Below, piece after piece: positions 26,801-41,800 of a stretch of DNA of 64,000 nt. The stretch comes from Bathymodiolus brooksi (taxonomy: Eukaryota > Mollusca > Bivalvia > Mytilida > Modiolidae), in the NCBI GenBank assembly GCA_963680875.1, contig OY804577.1:105349906-105413905 (forward strand), given 5' to 3'. The notes below the pieces were generated by a model that did not search any database, was not told where the DNA came from, and saw only the letters and a program-made list of their open reading frames with translations. The position numbers and the translations under genes were made by a program. Within the stretch, counting starts at the first letter, position 1. The number at the start of each line of letters is the position of its first letter.

Positions 26801-29800
26801 CAGATTGAGGGATTTTTCTTTGTCAGTTCATTCACTGGACAGGTATGACTATTTATTTTGATTATTTTATTCTCCCACCAAGATTCCAAAACTACATAAC
26901 TTTCAATTTTAGAAAATTTTATTATTTATTTATAGAATTTTCATTCCTGCCATGTTTTAAATATTTTCAATAATATCAGAATAATTGTCTTTACTGTTGT
27001 TATACAAAGTCAAATGATTTTCTTTGTTTCTTCACCAGAGCCAAAGGCTGAAATGATTTTGTCTGTTAGCTCTGCCGAGCCAAAGGCCCAAATAAGCTTT
27101 TCCCATCACTTGGTGTCTTCTGTCCATTAACATTTTACACTTGTCTTTTCCTATTGGGCCGAATTAGACAAAACTTGGATGTGATACAACTTAGAAAGTC
27201 CTCTACCAAAATTATGATATGAAAAGGAAGTTTAAAGAGTGATAAGTAAACAATTCCACCAATATCAACAAAACGAACAATCACCTCTAACCTCAACAAC
27301 AATCACCTCTGACCTCAACAACAATCACCTCTGACCTCAACAACAATCACCTCTAACCTCAACAACAATCACCTCTCACCTCAACAACAATCACCTCTGA
27401 CCTCAACAACAATCACCTCTCACCTCAACAACAATCACCTCTGACCTCAACAACAATCACCTCTAACCTCAAATTATTAAACATAAAAAGACCATGATAT
27501 ATTACGTTGGAAATCCAGGTCTTGTTTTGGGACTCATAGGATGATAATCTTCCAAAATGACGTCTGCTGATCTTGTCAGTAACTAAGATGACCACCATGG
27601 ATTTTATTGGTTGAAGATTTGGAAGCTTTGAATATGTTCTTTTGCAAAACAACTGAATGGAATGAAGCAAAATTTGAATTTAAAAAATCCTTTTGAAAGA
27701 TAAATGCACATTTTTTGTTTAAAAAATAATAATTTGGCCTTGTTAAGCTGATGGTTTTGAGTCTTCCTTAGAAGTGATCATTGCATGACAGTGTTACACA
27801 ACAAATATTATATGGAAAAATTTAATGATGTATTTGTAATTTGGTGATAATGCATTGCTTAAGATTTTTTTTTCGACTATCCATGACTTATCTCCCCTGA
27901 GTTTCCTAACTTTAACAAAGAGATATTAAAAAAAATGTAATGATCTAGCAAAAGAATTTTTTTTGTATAAGACGAATTTGTTTTCAGGGAATTGAAGAAT
28001 TGAAGTCAGCCCTTATGAAAGTGACATTGAAACAGGAATATATGGGTGAAAAGATTCCAGCAGCTTACTTAGAAATGGAAAATATAATATTGAAGTGTGT
28101 ATTGATACTGTACATTAAATGTATAATGGATAATATTGATTAGACAAGAAATTATTTGGTCGCAAATGTCAAAGAAAATTTATAATATTTGAAGAAAAGA
28201 AAAATTAGGCAAAGTAAATTTTATGCGGTATTTGCATTTTAATTTTGTTCCAAAAATGTGTCATTCATTTGTCAGATGAGTGAATATACTAGGAGTATGG
28301 ATTGGACCTTTAAAAACAAACTATATTATATTTATATATACTAATATACAGTCATAAGGGTACTTGAGGAAACCTAAAAATGTGCCCTTTATGAGCAGTT
28401 TCCCTTTATATATAGGTTAAAATAATATGCAGTATTCATTAATGGGCAAAATGAGGCTGTACTTTATGGACAGTGATTTGTTATATAGAGGTGCCATATA
28501 AGGCAGGTTTGACTATATACAACTATAGGTTATTTTGTCATTAGAAGTACCATGTAGTCTGGACCATAAATCTATGGGGAATTTTAGTCTATTGTATTTA
28601 CAAGATAAATTTAATTTCCTACAGAAAAAGACAAGAAAATTTGAACTTGGTTGAATACTATGAAGTAGAGAAGATGGCAAACAATGCTGGAATCGTGGAT
28701 AAAGAAGAGGTAAAATTGTGAAAGAATCTTATTATGACATGTCTAGGTACTGGACTGTTTTTTTTCTGTAACAAACTGATTATATACAGTATTCTACGAT
28801 ACTGTAACAAACTGATTATATACAGTATTCTATGATACTGTAACAAACTGATTATATACAGTATTCTATGATACTGTAACAAACTGATTATATACAGTAT
28901 TCTATGATACTGTAACAAACTGATTATATACAGTATTCTATGATACTGTAACAAACTGATTATATACAGTATTCTATGATACTGTAACAAACTGATTATA
29001 TACAGTATTCTATGATACTGTAACAAACTGATTATATACAGTATTCTATGATACTGTAACAAACTGATTATATACAGTATTCTATGATACAGTAACAAAC
29101 TGATTATATACAGTTTTCCTCCTCTTATGAGGACACTCCTCTAATCAGGTCAGATTTCTATTCACACCTGTTTGCATGTAAACAGCTCGATAGATAGATT
29201 GCAATTTTAACCCTGTGGCGAGTATAAAATACCAATCAGAATTGGATGTGGATCGATAAAAATCTGAATGCATTTGGTTGCAACGAATTTTCGCATATAT
29301 GAACGTATTAAATATGAGAGCTAAGATTTTATTTCACAGAAATGAGAAAAAATTAATCAAAAGTTTGTTTGGTTAAAATTAGCTTCGGTCAACATTTCCC
29401 GTTTCACAGTGCCTGATTGTGTAACCTTTCTGATGTTGCCATTTTTATTTGTTGTTGACCAAAATGACAGTTTCTTTACACCGAAATGAATTACTTTTCA
29501 AGAAAATCACTTTCAAATTACTTAATGGGTACGATAGATTTCAATCAACAATTTCATAAATGACACGTGGCAAAAATATGCGGGTGACATCCCTCCGACT
29601 CTTCAAAATTACAAGGTGCAGAACTTCGCTTTTGAACAAGGAGAAAGCAAAAGCAACCTCCTCAAGACGACTTCTTTGCCCTAATCACCCTCAAACGTGA
29701 GTTCTGATATGGACACCAGTATATGTAAATAAATATGAATAACAAATAAATCATATCATAAATTGTCCAAGACAAAAGTTATTAAATTCATGTAAAGAGA

Positions 29801-32800
29801 GTTTAACCTGTCTACAATGAAGACATGTTTAGTTCTGAATAGGCAGGTATATTTATCTAAAAATTATTCTTAATAGGTTGCACAAGCTGTCCAGTTTCTT
29901 CATGACCTGGGATCAATTCAACATTTCTCAAATGAAGTTCTTAAATCTAAAGTTGTTATAAATCCACAGTGGATTGTTGATGTTATGGCTAGAGTTGTGT
30001 CAGTCAAGTCTTCTACTATACAGGTAAGCAGTGTATATCCACAGAATGCTATGAACTCCACCAGCCTGGCTAAAAACAGACATTACTCCAAAATGTCATA
30101 ATTTCTTTATTGTAAGCTGGAATTAAAGGAATTTTTTGGTTCTTCTATCAAATTTATATTATCATTTTTTTTCTCAAAATAAAATTGTATTCCACACATC
30201 AGTAGGGGCCGTCGTGGTTGTGATTGTATGGTAGTTGGATTTACAACTACCTGTGCAATCAGTGCCAATCACCACTAAAGTTGTGAGTTCGAACCTCGTT
30301 AACTCAATACAACATTATGTGGTAAAGTTTGTCAGTGACTTGAGACAGATCAGTGGTTTTCTCCGGGTACTCCGGTTTCCTCCACCAATAAAACTGACCG
30401 CCACAATATAGCTGAAATATTGTCAAAATTGGCATTAAATACCATAAACCAAACCAAACCACACATTAGTATTGTGTTTGACATTCAATAGTAGCTCATG
30501 CTATTGAAGTGTTCTCTTAATATCATAGGTTTTAGATTACTTGCTATACAGAAGTCCCCCGTCTTATAAGGCGACTCCACCAAAGGCCACCTTTTTCATC
30601 AGGCCGGAGTTTAAATGTTCTGAGATAGTAAAATACTACTAAATTGTCCCCTTCATGAGAGGCCACACCTCTTATAAGAGGGACAACCTCTGTAGTAGAA
30701 AAAAAAAAAAAAAATTAAAATGTAGATATAAAATTTAGTGTGTACCTTCATCAGGTACGCTCAAAATCGAAAGATTGAAAAACCAAATAATTTAAAGTTT
30801 TGGGAGCAATAAAACCAAAGTGCCCAAACAGGATAGCCAAAATCAGCTGTGAGCAAAGTAGCCTTAGATCTTAGGTATTGTGCACTAAATAAAAATATGT
30901 CTCTAGTTTCAAGTGTTGTATCTCATTATAGGAAGGAAAGTTGAAGCATGCAGATCTTGGAAAAGTATGGAAGGAGTATCCATCTAAAATCCATTATTGG
31001 CTTCTACAGTTGACAGAGGAATATGACCTAACCTTTAAACTTTCTAATGAAAAGACTAACCTGGTTCCCTGTTTACTTCCTGAGAAAAAGCCTGAGGTAT
31101 TTATAAATTACCTAACCTTTAAACTTTCTAATGAAAAGACTAACCTGGTTCCATATTTGTTTCCTGAGAAAAAGCCTGAGGTATTTAGAAATGACTGCAC
31201 CATTAAAATTTCTAATTGGTTCCAAATTTGCTTCCTATAAAAAAGTCTTGAGGTATTTAGAAATAACCTAAATTTTAAAATTCCTTATGAAAAAGAATAA
31301 CCTGGTTCCCTGTTTATCTCCTGAGAAAACAACAGGTATTTAGAAATTGTATAATCAAAACGTTGTACAGTATGTATAATAAAAATGTAGATATAAAATT
31401 TAGTCTGCACGACACGTTTCTAGATTAACCTCCATCAGGTAAGCTCAAAGTCAAAAGATTAGAAAGCCAAATATAGGGGGTTTCATCTTCTTCTTTTTAT
31501 CAGTTTCTGCTTCTGCTTCTGCCTAATACTGGCCACCATCAACGAGTTGATTATTATGCCAGGTACTTTTTTAGGTGCACAGTTAATATTTTTCGATACA
31601 GAAAGAAAGAATTAGTATGTACAAATAAAATCGTGTTATATACAGTCTAAAACTTTCCTTTCACGTTGTTTAATATTTTATCTTCGACACCTGAGCGGCC
31701 TCCAGTGTTTTGGCTGCTACAATATCAGGTGGTAGGGCATTCTATTCTTGAATGGTGAGCACTTTCATTTCTCAATACATTAAAAATCTTAGATAACTGA
31801 CATTTTAGGCAGACTTGAGGTCAATTACATTCAAATGTAATCGATTACATTACAATTACTTTGCAATTTTCATGATTACATTACATTACGATTACATCAA
31901 TTTTCAAATGTAATCGATTAAATTACAATTACTTTGTAAATGTAATCGATTACATTACTGATTACATTTAATCTCATGACAACCAATATATTAGTGTTTT
32001 ATGTTATTTTGTCTCATGTGCATCTGTCCAATATCTCTTATTTAATGTATTTCTTACTCAGAACTATGAATTACAATTCAGTTTTAATGTGATCATTACA
32101 TGCAATAACATACAGTACATTGTAAATTATAAACAACAATTCTCATTTTCCTTTTTTCAAAAAATATGTTGTGTCTTATTACTATAACCAATATTCATTC
32201 CATCTTATACTATAAGTAAATATTATAACATACATTTGCACAATTTAATAATATATATCAAATAGTTTCAAACATCCTGTCAAAAGTTTATTGTGGATGA
32301 TAAACTAGCAGATAACCTGTGCCACAGATAAAATTTGTAATTATGGTCTTATTTATGACACCAAATTATGTAACAATCACCATTACTAAATTTCACACCA
32401 TTTCAATGTGATATATAATTCAGAAGATAAAAAAAACAAGTCATTCTGGTTCTAAAAAACTTGCTTAAAAATATGCACAATTTCTCAGTCTAAATATGAA
32501 AACTAAATCCTTAATTTATGTAAATAGATTTAATAAAATATTCATTACAGGTAACCCACAAATAATGAAAATGTTCATATAATCCAATATTAAAAGGAAA
32601 ATCAGCACCAAAATAAAAAGCAGAAATATCACATATCTCTAAATATCAGATACGTATAAAATTCTTTAAAAATAATCAAAAATTTTACAAATATTACAAC
32701 GTGCTATTTATCACTTAATTTGTATATGTATGATTGAAAATATTTTGTTATTCTACTATATAATTTACATTTTGCTTTTTATATAATATCTTTTTATTGA

Positions 32801-35800
32801 AATCTAGATCTCTTTTTAAACTTGTATAAGAAATCTTCATGAGATACCTATGTTTTGGTTTATATAAAATATTTCTTTATCTTATGGGAATCATGAGGAC
32901 ATGCGATAGTCTTTCATAGAAGCAATTTCATATATGAAATCTTGAAAGTTGTCAGATAATTTAAAATTTTAAAGCTTGTTGTGTTTTACACAAGCAAACA
33001 AACTGTTTTCACTGAAATTTTGAAATCCTAATGTAATTGAAATTGAGATATTATTTGTTTGGATATCAAGTCGTTGAAGCCATAATTAATACATAATATT
33101 TTTTGTAGAATACCTGTGATAGTTTTGATTGCAATTAAACATAGAATAATATCAATGTTGTGATTGCCACTTAATTTTAATAGATTTTTTTTTTAAATTT
33201 TTAACAATTGAATATCATAGCATATTTTTTTATTTAGATGTCAATAAGCTTTATTTTTTTTCTAGTAAACCATTCTACATTATTTGTTTAATAAATTTCA
33301 TGAAGAGAATTCATTTACATAAATCATACATTAAATATCTAAGGAGATATATTTCAAGACAAAATAAGTCAAAATGATGAAAAGTAATCTAAATGTAATC
33401 AGAAAGTAATCATGATTACAGGGTCAAAATGAATGTAATCGATTACATTACGATTACATGTAATCTAAAAAATGGCCGATTACAGATTACATCCGATTAC
33501 ATGAAAAAATGTAATCGATTACAACTGATTACGATTACAAATTACGATTACCCCATGTCTGATTTTAGGATATAGTTTAATGTTAGACCTATGGGGAAAC
33601 GGTCAAAATATATCCTTACAAACTGTAATACTGATTTTCATAACTCCTATACTACTAGTTTTTTTCCCCTTTTCTTTGGGGAAGGGGGGGGTATTTTTTC
33701 ATCTAGTAATCACCTATTTTGTAACCACAGGAGAAATACCAGTTATAGTACATTTTGGATCCAAAATTTTTAATTCACATTAAGAACAAAGTGGAAAGGT
33801 ATTTTGAACAGATTTATCATTATTTTATTTGTACATAATAATGATAGACACTGATTGCACAGGTAGTTGTAAATCCAACTACCATATGATCCTGTCCACG
33901 ACCCCAATACAGGAGTGTTCATCAAACTAATCAGGGATATCATAATCTCTAATTTGAATAATCAATAATTATTTATTTGGGAAGAAAACCACCGACCTGT
34001 CACTGACAAACTTTCTCACATATTGTTGTATCGAGTACACCTTGACTCAGAGCTGGATTCGAACTTACAGAGTTAGTGATGATAGGCACTGATTGCATAG
34101 GTAGTTGTAAATCTAACTACCATACAATCACTGCTGTGATTGTTTATTTGATGGATATTGCTGGAATTGTTTACTATCACTGTTCAAACTTTCTTTTCAT
34201 AAATTTAGCAAATAATTTACATTGATAACAAAATATATTTTAAAATTTTAGATTCCATGGCCAGAGTTGAAGAAGGAATCAGGGTACAAAGAAACTAAAA
34301 TGATGTACAACTTTGAGTACCTACCAGCTGGTCTCTTTAACAGAGCACAGGTATAGAGAGAATGTAATGATAACTTCTAACAATAGTCTTTATTTTGAAA
34401 GCACAGTGTTTGTCAGTGACTTGCGGCAGGCCGGTATTTTTCTCCAGGTACTCTGGTTTCCTCCACCGATAAAACTCATCTCCATGATATAATTGAAATA
34501 TTGTTGAAAGTGGCATTAAACACCATAGTTCAGTGATACCTGTCTGAGCTGAAGCTCATTGGGATAAATTTGTTGTGTATGGAATGAAATAGACAGATAG
34601 TGTGTTTATACAGGTTATTATAACAAATATTTCCTTACTTGGATCTTTATTTAAAGTTCAGTTTATACAGGATTCCATTATATTCAGGATTGGTTAAGGC
34701 GAGTTTCACTGTATCAGAAAATATTAGAAAGTGGGATCTGCCAAACATTTTATGTTTTTTAAGGTGAGGCAAATAAAGAATGTATTTTTGCATTGAAAAA
34801 AATGTTGTTTTTATCATGCAAAACATTTTTTATGACCCAGTGCTTTCATATTTTGTAAAAATGAGGTCACTGGACCTTGACTATATATGTCGGGGACAAA
34901 TAAACCGATTTGTATATATTGTATATTGTCCAAACAAGAGTTTTTAGACGGTATGTTGTATATTATAGGTTAGACTTCAAGAGTTTTCAGACAGCGCAAT
35001 CATATGGAAGAGAGGATCTTTCCTCAGGAAGAATGAACATATTGCTTTACTTCATCAACAGAAGTAAGTTTATTTTTTCATTTGTTAAAACTACCAAGAC
35101 ATTTCATTTACAAAATCTCGTATAACTTTGCTGTCTTAATTTGTCTTTAATTTTTTCTGTATGCCCTTCAGGTATTCCCACTGCTGTATTATGAAAGCCT
35201 GAGACAAAATTCAGACAACTTGGGCAACAGGCCTAGATTTCCAGCTGTTTCTGTCATTATCTTTTTTGTCAAAATATTTGTTCAAATTTGTTTTTAATAT
35301 GTGTTTGGAATAGACAGGTGTTCAGTTTATACAGGTTATATTAACAAAGATTTTCAACCTTTTGTCGTTATTTAAAGTTTGATTTATACAGATTCCTGTT
35401 AATTTAAGATGTTTCGCAGTATTGTATTTTTATTTCAGGGATACTGAGATGATTGTTAAAGTGCAAGGTCCACGTCCTGAGAATATTTTATTCTTGGTCC
35501 ATGAAGTGTTTGAAGCCTTAATCAATGAGTCTTTCCACGGTGTTAAATATGACTTTAGTGTTCCATGTCCTGACTGTAACAATCTGGTAAGATATAGCAC
35601 CTGGTTTTTTGTGTAAATGTAGAAATTGTCTTATTAGCTTAACATAAGATCCTTTGGTACTTGGAAAACGCTAACCTCTTTGAAACCAAATTGTACATTA
35701 ATGATCATTGGGATGCCCTAAGCCAACAATTTTATTATTGAAGTAGGACATAGTTTATGGTTTTTAGTGCTCTACTGTTCCCGTAGAGGAACTATGATTG

Positions 35801-38800
35801 CACTCTGTCTGTCTGTCCATAAGATTTTATGCGATTGCGTGTAACAGGAAGACAGTTTAAGATCATGCACTCATTTTATTTTGTGAAGCACAGTTAGTCC
35901 TGCCTATGCGGTCACCTTTATTAAGCAGTCACTCGATTAAAAAGTCATAGAAAATTTCATTTGAATTGAACCTCTCTTAAGAGGCCACCTGTCTTATAAG
36001 GCCACTTTTTCTTTCTCCCAAAGGTGACCTCTTAATACACGTTTGACTGTAGTATAAAATGAAGACCTGATGCAATTTTTTCTTAAGGTCAAAATGTCTA
36101 GCTGAATTTTTATCAACATATTTTCAAACTGTAATGGACATGCATTGCTTTAGAATGCTTATCTCACTTGTGATTAGTCCTGTTGCCTAGTAACCATGGA
36201 AACACCATAATTTTCCCCACATCCTGTAATACACATTCTTATTAACTAGGTACATGTCACCTGACCTTTTGCCCCATTTTCATGGTCAATAGACTTTGTT
36301 AAGTTTGCCACGCTACGATATAGCTGAAATACTGCTAAGGTTGGTGTTAAACACCAATCAATCAATTGTTCAGTTTCATAAGATTTGTGGTATGTTATTG
36401 TGGTCAGTTTCATTTCTACACAACCATATAAGATGTGTCATGCTATAAATTAGTCAACACAATTTATCTTGGAGAGTATGTCACTCAGCCTGACCTTGAC
36501 CTCATTTTTATCCTCATTGACCATTGATTATGAGTCTTTACTCGTAAATCTTAACATGTCACCAATCAAGTCTCATCAAGTAGACCTCATTTATACATGT
36601 GTCCTCATGTAATAAGTATGTCATGGCAGTCTTTTTTTTTGTCCATGTTTGCAAGTGTGTTCACACTTGTTTTTTGCAGATCAAAAATTCATTAAGAATC
36701 TACCGTGTATAAATATAGTTTAACATTAAAGTCTATGGAAAACTTTTAAAATCTTTTTTTAAACCCTGTACATTGTACCACTTATATATAATCATCTCAG
36801 GCAAGGATACAACCAAACAATGTATCTACCCCGCTGGATCCCGAAGGATACTGGAGTGTTTTAAAATATTTTTATATGAATGTCCAAACATCCAACCTAA
36901 CAGTGTTAGAGTTCGATTTTTAACTTACAATTTATTTTGTTTCCTATATATATATATAGAAGAGATTTACTAATTTCCTTTGTGTATTTCTAGTCATCAA
37001 ACATTGTAGTAAGTTAAAAACATACTGTTTTTCAAACTGTTTCTTTTCTTAGCACTTCATGACATAAAGATGTCACATTAATCACTTCTCTATACCTCTC
37101 CCTTTGAAAAGTAGTAAATATCTTTAACATGGCACTAGTCTTCCTTTATGATCACAAACTTGCTTGAATCCGTCAACAGAAAGCCAGCCATTTGGCTGTT
37201 GTTTTTTCTAACACTGACTTGTTTAGAGAAGTGTCATGATTTTAATCCATACAGTGTGTTTACTTATTATCTCCCTTTCTTTAAACGTGTGTCAAATTTA
37301 TTCTGTGTTAACCTCATGTTGAAGAACCCTTTGATTTATTTTTTGCACAGTGACATTTGCATATTTGTTTTGTGAATTTTTAGCTCACCTTGCCAAAGGC
37401 AATGTGAGCTTTTGCCATCACTTGGCGTCGGTCGTCTGTCGTCCGTTAACTTTTCACATTTTAATCTTCTCCTCTGAAACCCCTCAGCCAAATGAACTGA
37501 AACTTGGTAGGAAGCATCTATGGAAGGTCCTCTATAAAGATTGCTAATTTCTTCCCGATCCATTAACAAACATGGCCGCCACAGGCAATTCTTGTTTCTG
37601 ATTGGCCTATTTTTAAAAATCTTCTCCTCTGAAACCACTGGGCCAAATGAACTGAAACTTAGTAGGAAGCATCTATGGAAGGTTCTCTATAAAGACTGCT
37701 CATTTCGTCCCGATCCCTTAACAAATATGGCCGCCCAGGCAATTCATGTTTATGATTGTATGCTTTATAAAAAAAACTGTTTTTCTGTGGAAAGGGAGAT
37801 AACTCTAATTTAAATATAGATATTAGTAAAATACAGTTAGCTATGAATTGAATTACAGATAAATATGCCTCCAAAACCCCTCAGCCAAATGAACTGCCAA
37901 ATGAACTGAAACTTGGTAGGAAGCATCTATGGAAGGCCCTCATTGCTGATTTCGTCCCGATCCGTTAACAAACATGGCTGCCATAGGCGACTCTTGTTTC
38001 TGATGGTCTGATTTAAAAAATTCTTCTCTTCTGTAACCGTTTGGCCAAATGAACCGAAACTTGGTAGGAAGCATCTATGGAAGGTCCTTTATAAAGATTG
38101 CTCATTACGTCCCGATCCATTAACAAACATGGCCACCACAGGCAATTCTTGTTTCTGATTGGCTGATTTAAAAAATTCTTCTCCTCTGAAACTGGTTGGC
38201 CAAATGTACCAAAACTTGGCAGGAAGCATCTATGGAAAGTCCTCTGTTGCGATTGCTTATGTCGTTCTGATCCATTAACAAACATGGCCACCACAGGCAA
38301 TTCTTGTTTCTGATTGGCCTATTTTTAAAAATCTTCTCCTCTGAAACTGCTCGGCCAAATGTACCGAAACTTTGTAGGATGCATCTATGGGAGGTCCTCT
38401 ATAACGATTACTCATTTTGTCCTTATCCATTAACAAACATGGCCACCACAGGCAATTCTTGTTTCTGATTGGTCGATTTCTAAAAATCTCTGAAACCGCT
38501 TCTGATTGTCTGATTTAAAAAATTCTTCTCTTCTATAACCGTTTGGTCAAATGAACCGAAACTTGGTAGGAAGCATCTATGGAAGGTCCTTTATAAATAT
38601 TGCTCATTACGTCCCGGTCCATTAACAAACATGGCCACCACAGGCGATTCTTGTTTCTGATTGGCTGATTTAAAAAATTCTTCTCCTCTGAAACTGCTCG
38701 GCCAAATGTACCGAAACTTTGTAGGATGCATCTATGGGAGGTCCTCTATAACGATTACTCATTTTGTCCTTATCCATTAACAAACATGGCCACCACAGGC

Positions 38801-41800
38801 AATTCTTGTTTCTGATTGGTCGATTTCTAAAAATCTCTGAAACCGCTTCTGATTGTCTGATTTAAAAAATTCTTCTCTTCTATAACCGTTTGGTCAAATG
38901 AACCGAAACTTGGTAGGAAGCATCTATGGAAGGTCCTTTATAAATATTGCTCATTACGTCCCGGTCCATTAACAAACATGGCCACCACAGGCGATTCTTG
39001 TTTCTGATTGGCTGATTTAAAAAATTCTTCTCCTCTGAAACTGGTTGGTCAAATGTACCGAAACTTGGCAGGAAGCATCTATGGAAAGTCCACTGTTGCG
39101 ATTGCTTATGTCGTTCTGATCCATTAACAAACATGGCCACCACAGGCAATTCTTTTTTCTGATTGGCCTATTTTTAAAAATCTTCTCCTCTGAAACTGCT
39201 CGGCCAAATGTACCGAAACTTTGTAGGATGCATTTATGGGAGGTCCTCTATAACGATTACTCATTTTGTCCTTATCCATTAACAAACATGGCCGCCACAG
39301 GCAATTCTTGTTTCTGATTGGTCGATTTCTAAAAATCTCTGAAACCGCTTGACCAAATGAACCGAAACTTGGTAGGATGCATCTATGGAGGTCCTCTGTA
39401 AAGATTACTCATTTCGTCCCTATCAATTAACAAATATGGCTGCCACTGGCAAGTCTTGTTTCTTATTGGTCAATATCTAAAACAGCTTTTCCTCTGAAGC
39501 CGCTTGGCCAAATGATATGAAACTTGGTAAGAAGCATCTATGGAAGATCCTCTATAGAGATTACTCATTTCGTTTTGATCCATTTACAAACATGGCTGCC
39601 ACAGGCAATTCCTGTTTTAGATTGGTCAATTTCTAAAAATCTTCTTATCTGAAACTGCTTTGCCAAAATGAACCGATATTTGGTGGGAAGCACCTATGGA
39701 AGGTTCTGTATTAAATTTCCTCAAAGCAGAATGAAAGGTTAGCGACACAGGCTCGACCCACTGAGCCTCTAGTTTTATTTTTTTATTTATGGGAAAAAAA
39801 AAGAATTGAAGTCATTTATGCACAATATTACACCACATGCATGTTAATATCAGTCCTGGAAATGGTGGACATTTTATTTTGACTCCATCTTTGTTAAATG
39901 AAGCATAGTGGACCATATGTAACAGAGGAAAGTTAATGTCATGTCCTAACATAGATTTAGCTACATGACATATTCACAATCCCAGTGTCCCATTGAACAG
40001 GTGACCTTATAGAAGGCAGCATTGCATGCTTCTGTCATCTATGGGATGATGATCATGGAAAAGCTCCATTTTCAGCAGAAATATTGTTTATTTGAGTTGC
40101 CTGTCAGAAGTTGTATCATATTGACAGATTTCCCAGATTGTTTATGTAAACTTGTAAAATAATACTGCAGTAATCTCAATTTTTTTTATGTACAGGTATT
40201 CTAACTATCACTATCGTCATGGTATCTATTTAATGTAAAAATTGCCTTAGCAAAAGAGTGATTTTGTATATTGAATATAACTTTAACTATCTAACCTCCA
40301 TGGCATGGAAAAGTATTAGAGTAAAAATGAGGCAGTTCATGTATAAGGAGAAAATATAATAACCTCCATGGCATGGAAAAGTATTAGAGTAAAAATGAGG
40401 CAGTTCATGTATAAGGAGAAAATATATTTGTCATTGTTAATAGATTTGCAGTCTTCCGATGTCATGATCTCTTTTTTCCATATTTGATGAATTGAGGTGA
40501 GAGGTGATTGTTCATTTTGTTGATATTTGTGGGATTGTTGACCATCACTGTTTAAACTTTCGTTTCATAATTCATATCTAGTTAGCTTAATTTTAGACAT
40601 TGTTTATTAAAGATTTATAACTGTAAATTATTAAAAACATTTTTAGGACAACAATGTGATGTTTTCTTTGTACTATTTTCATTTAAATTGGTCATGGAAT
40701 ATTTCTAATTCTAATATGACGTCTCTAATACGGCACACACGATAATACTCAACAACTCTATATTTAGCACAAGTGCAGTACACAACAAATCTGGCTGTTC
40801 CGATGTGACTCCTGCTGTGAAAGTACCGTGATGACCGAGTGTAAACAAACAAAACACCGACATATAGCATATTTTTAAAGTCCTTAAAATAAAAATTTCC
40901 CCTCAGTTATAAATGGATCCCCAGTACGCACACATACATTCCATTGATATGTGTCGGCCATGAATAACCGGAAAATGCACTAACCTTCATGTTTTCCTAC
41001 GTATACATTGATAACTGGACTGTGATGTAATTAAGTTACTGATATTTTCCAATTTGATGGCATTTTGAATTTTGCTACTCAAACAAGTAAAATACTCACA
41101 AAATCGTAAAATAAATCAGTAACCAGTTTGTGTCAATCAGCGTCCCTTGTAAACAACGTCACAGGATGACGATATAGTACAAAAGTCAGTCGATAGATGG
41201 TTGTCTTAAGTATTTATTCTGGAAAAATTTTTTATGTCAACAATACAAGCTTTTTTTTCCATTGGCATTTATTTTTTTTATTTCATATCTAACAATAATT
41301 GTCCATTATTAACAACTGTTCAAGTGTTCGATATTATGTTTGACAACTCCGCTCCGCCATCTTGTTAGCGCACGAAATGATGAATGAATGAACTCCGACT
41401 TTTTTTTAAATATTTTTACGCAGGAATTGTTCAATCGAATCTATGTTGGAAAATACACAATAAATATGTTTTTCATGTTAACATCAATATCTTTGTTTTA
41501 AAATATCTCGTTCAAATACAAATAATTCAAAATTTTCGAAGGAGGTAAATGGAACAGCCACCAAATGCTGTGTGTATACAGTTCACGAATGGTTAAAAAT
41601 TACCGTATTTGTCCTATTAGAATCAAAATAATTCATGGCAGGCATAGAGTTGTGCAAATTTACACATGGGCTGGGCCTTTATATTCTTAGATTTTACCCC
41701 TCACTGTCGCTTGGGGTAAAATTCGAATATAAAGGCCCAGCCCATGTGTAAATTTGCACAACTCTATGCCTGCCATGAATTATTTCTTAAATCACCATGG

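Larger units (their letters stand above)
39776..41625. other. Intron 23 remainder
   Basis: Apart from the 65-bp duplication and the family C fragment, no repeat or coding frame is recognised here. Upstream (36060-37377) holds the cassette-exon candidate at 36801 and a SINE tail only. Confidence 0.4.

Noticed and set aside
24829..26889. A 686-codon minus-strand open frame
   Set aside because: It is the reverse of the 66-bp array; a unit divisible by three with no stop on that strand stays open by itself. The plus strand of the last unit is a real exon.
28658..29098. A 146-codon minus-strand open frame
   Set aside because: Made by the 36-bp array and the reverse of exon 18.
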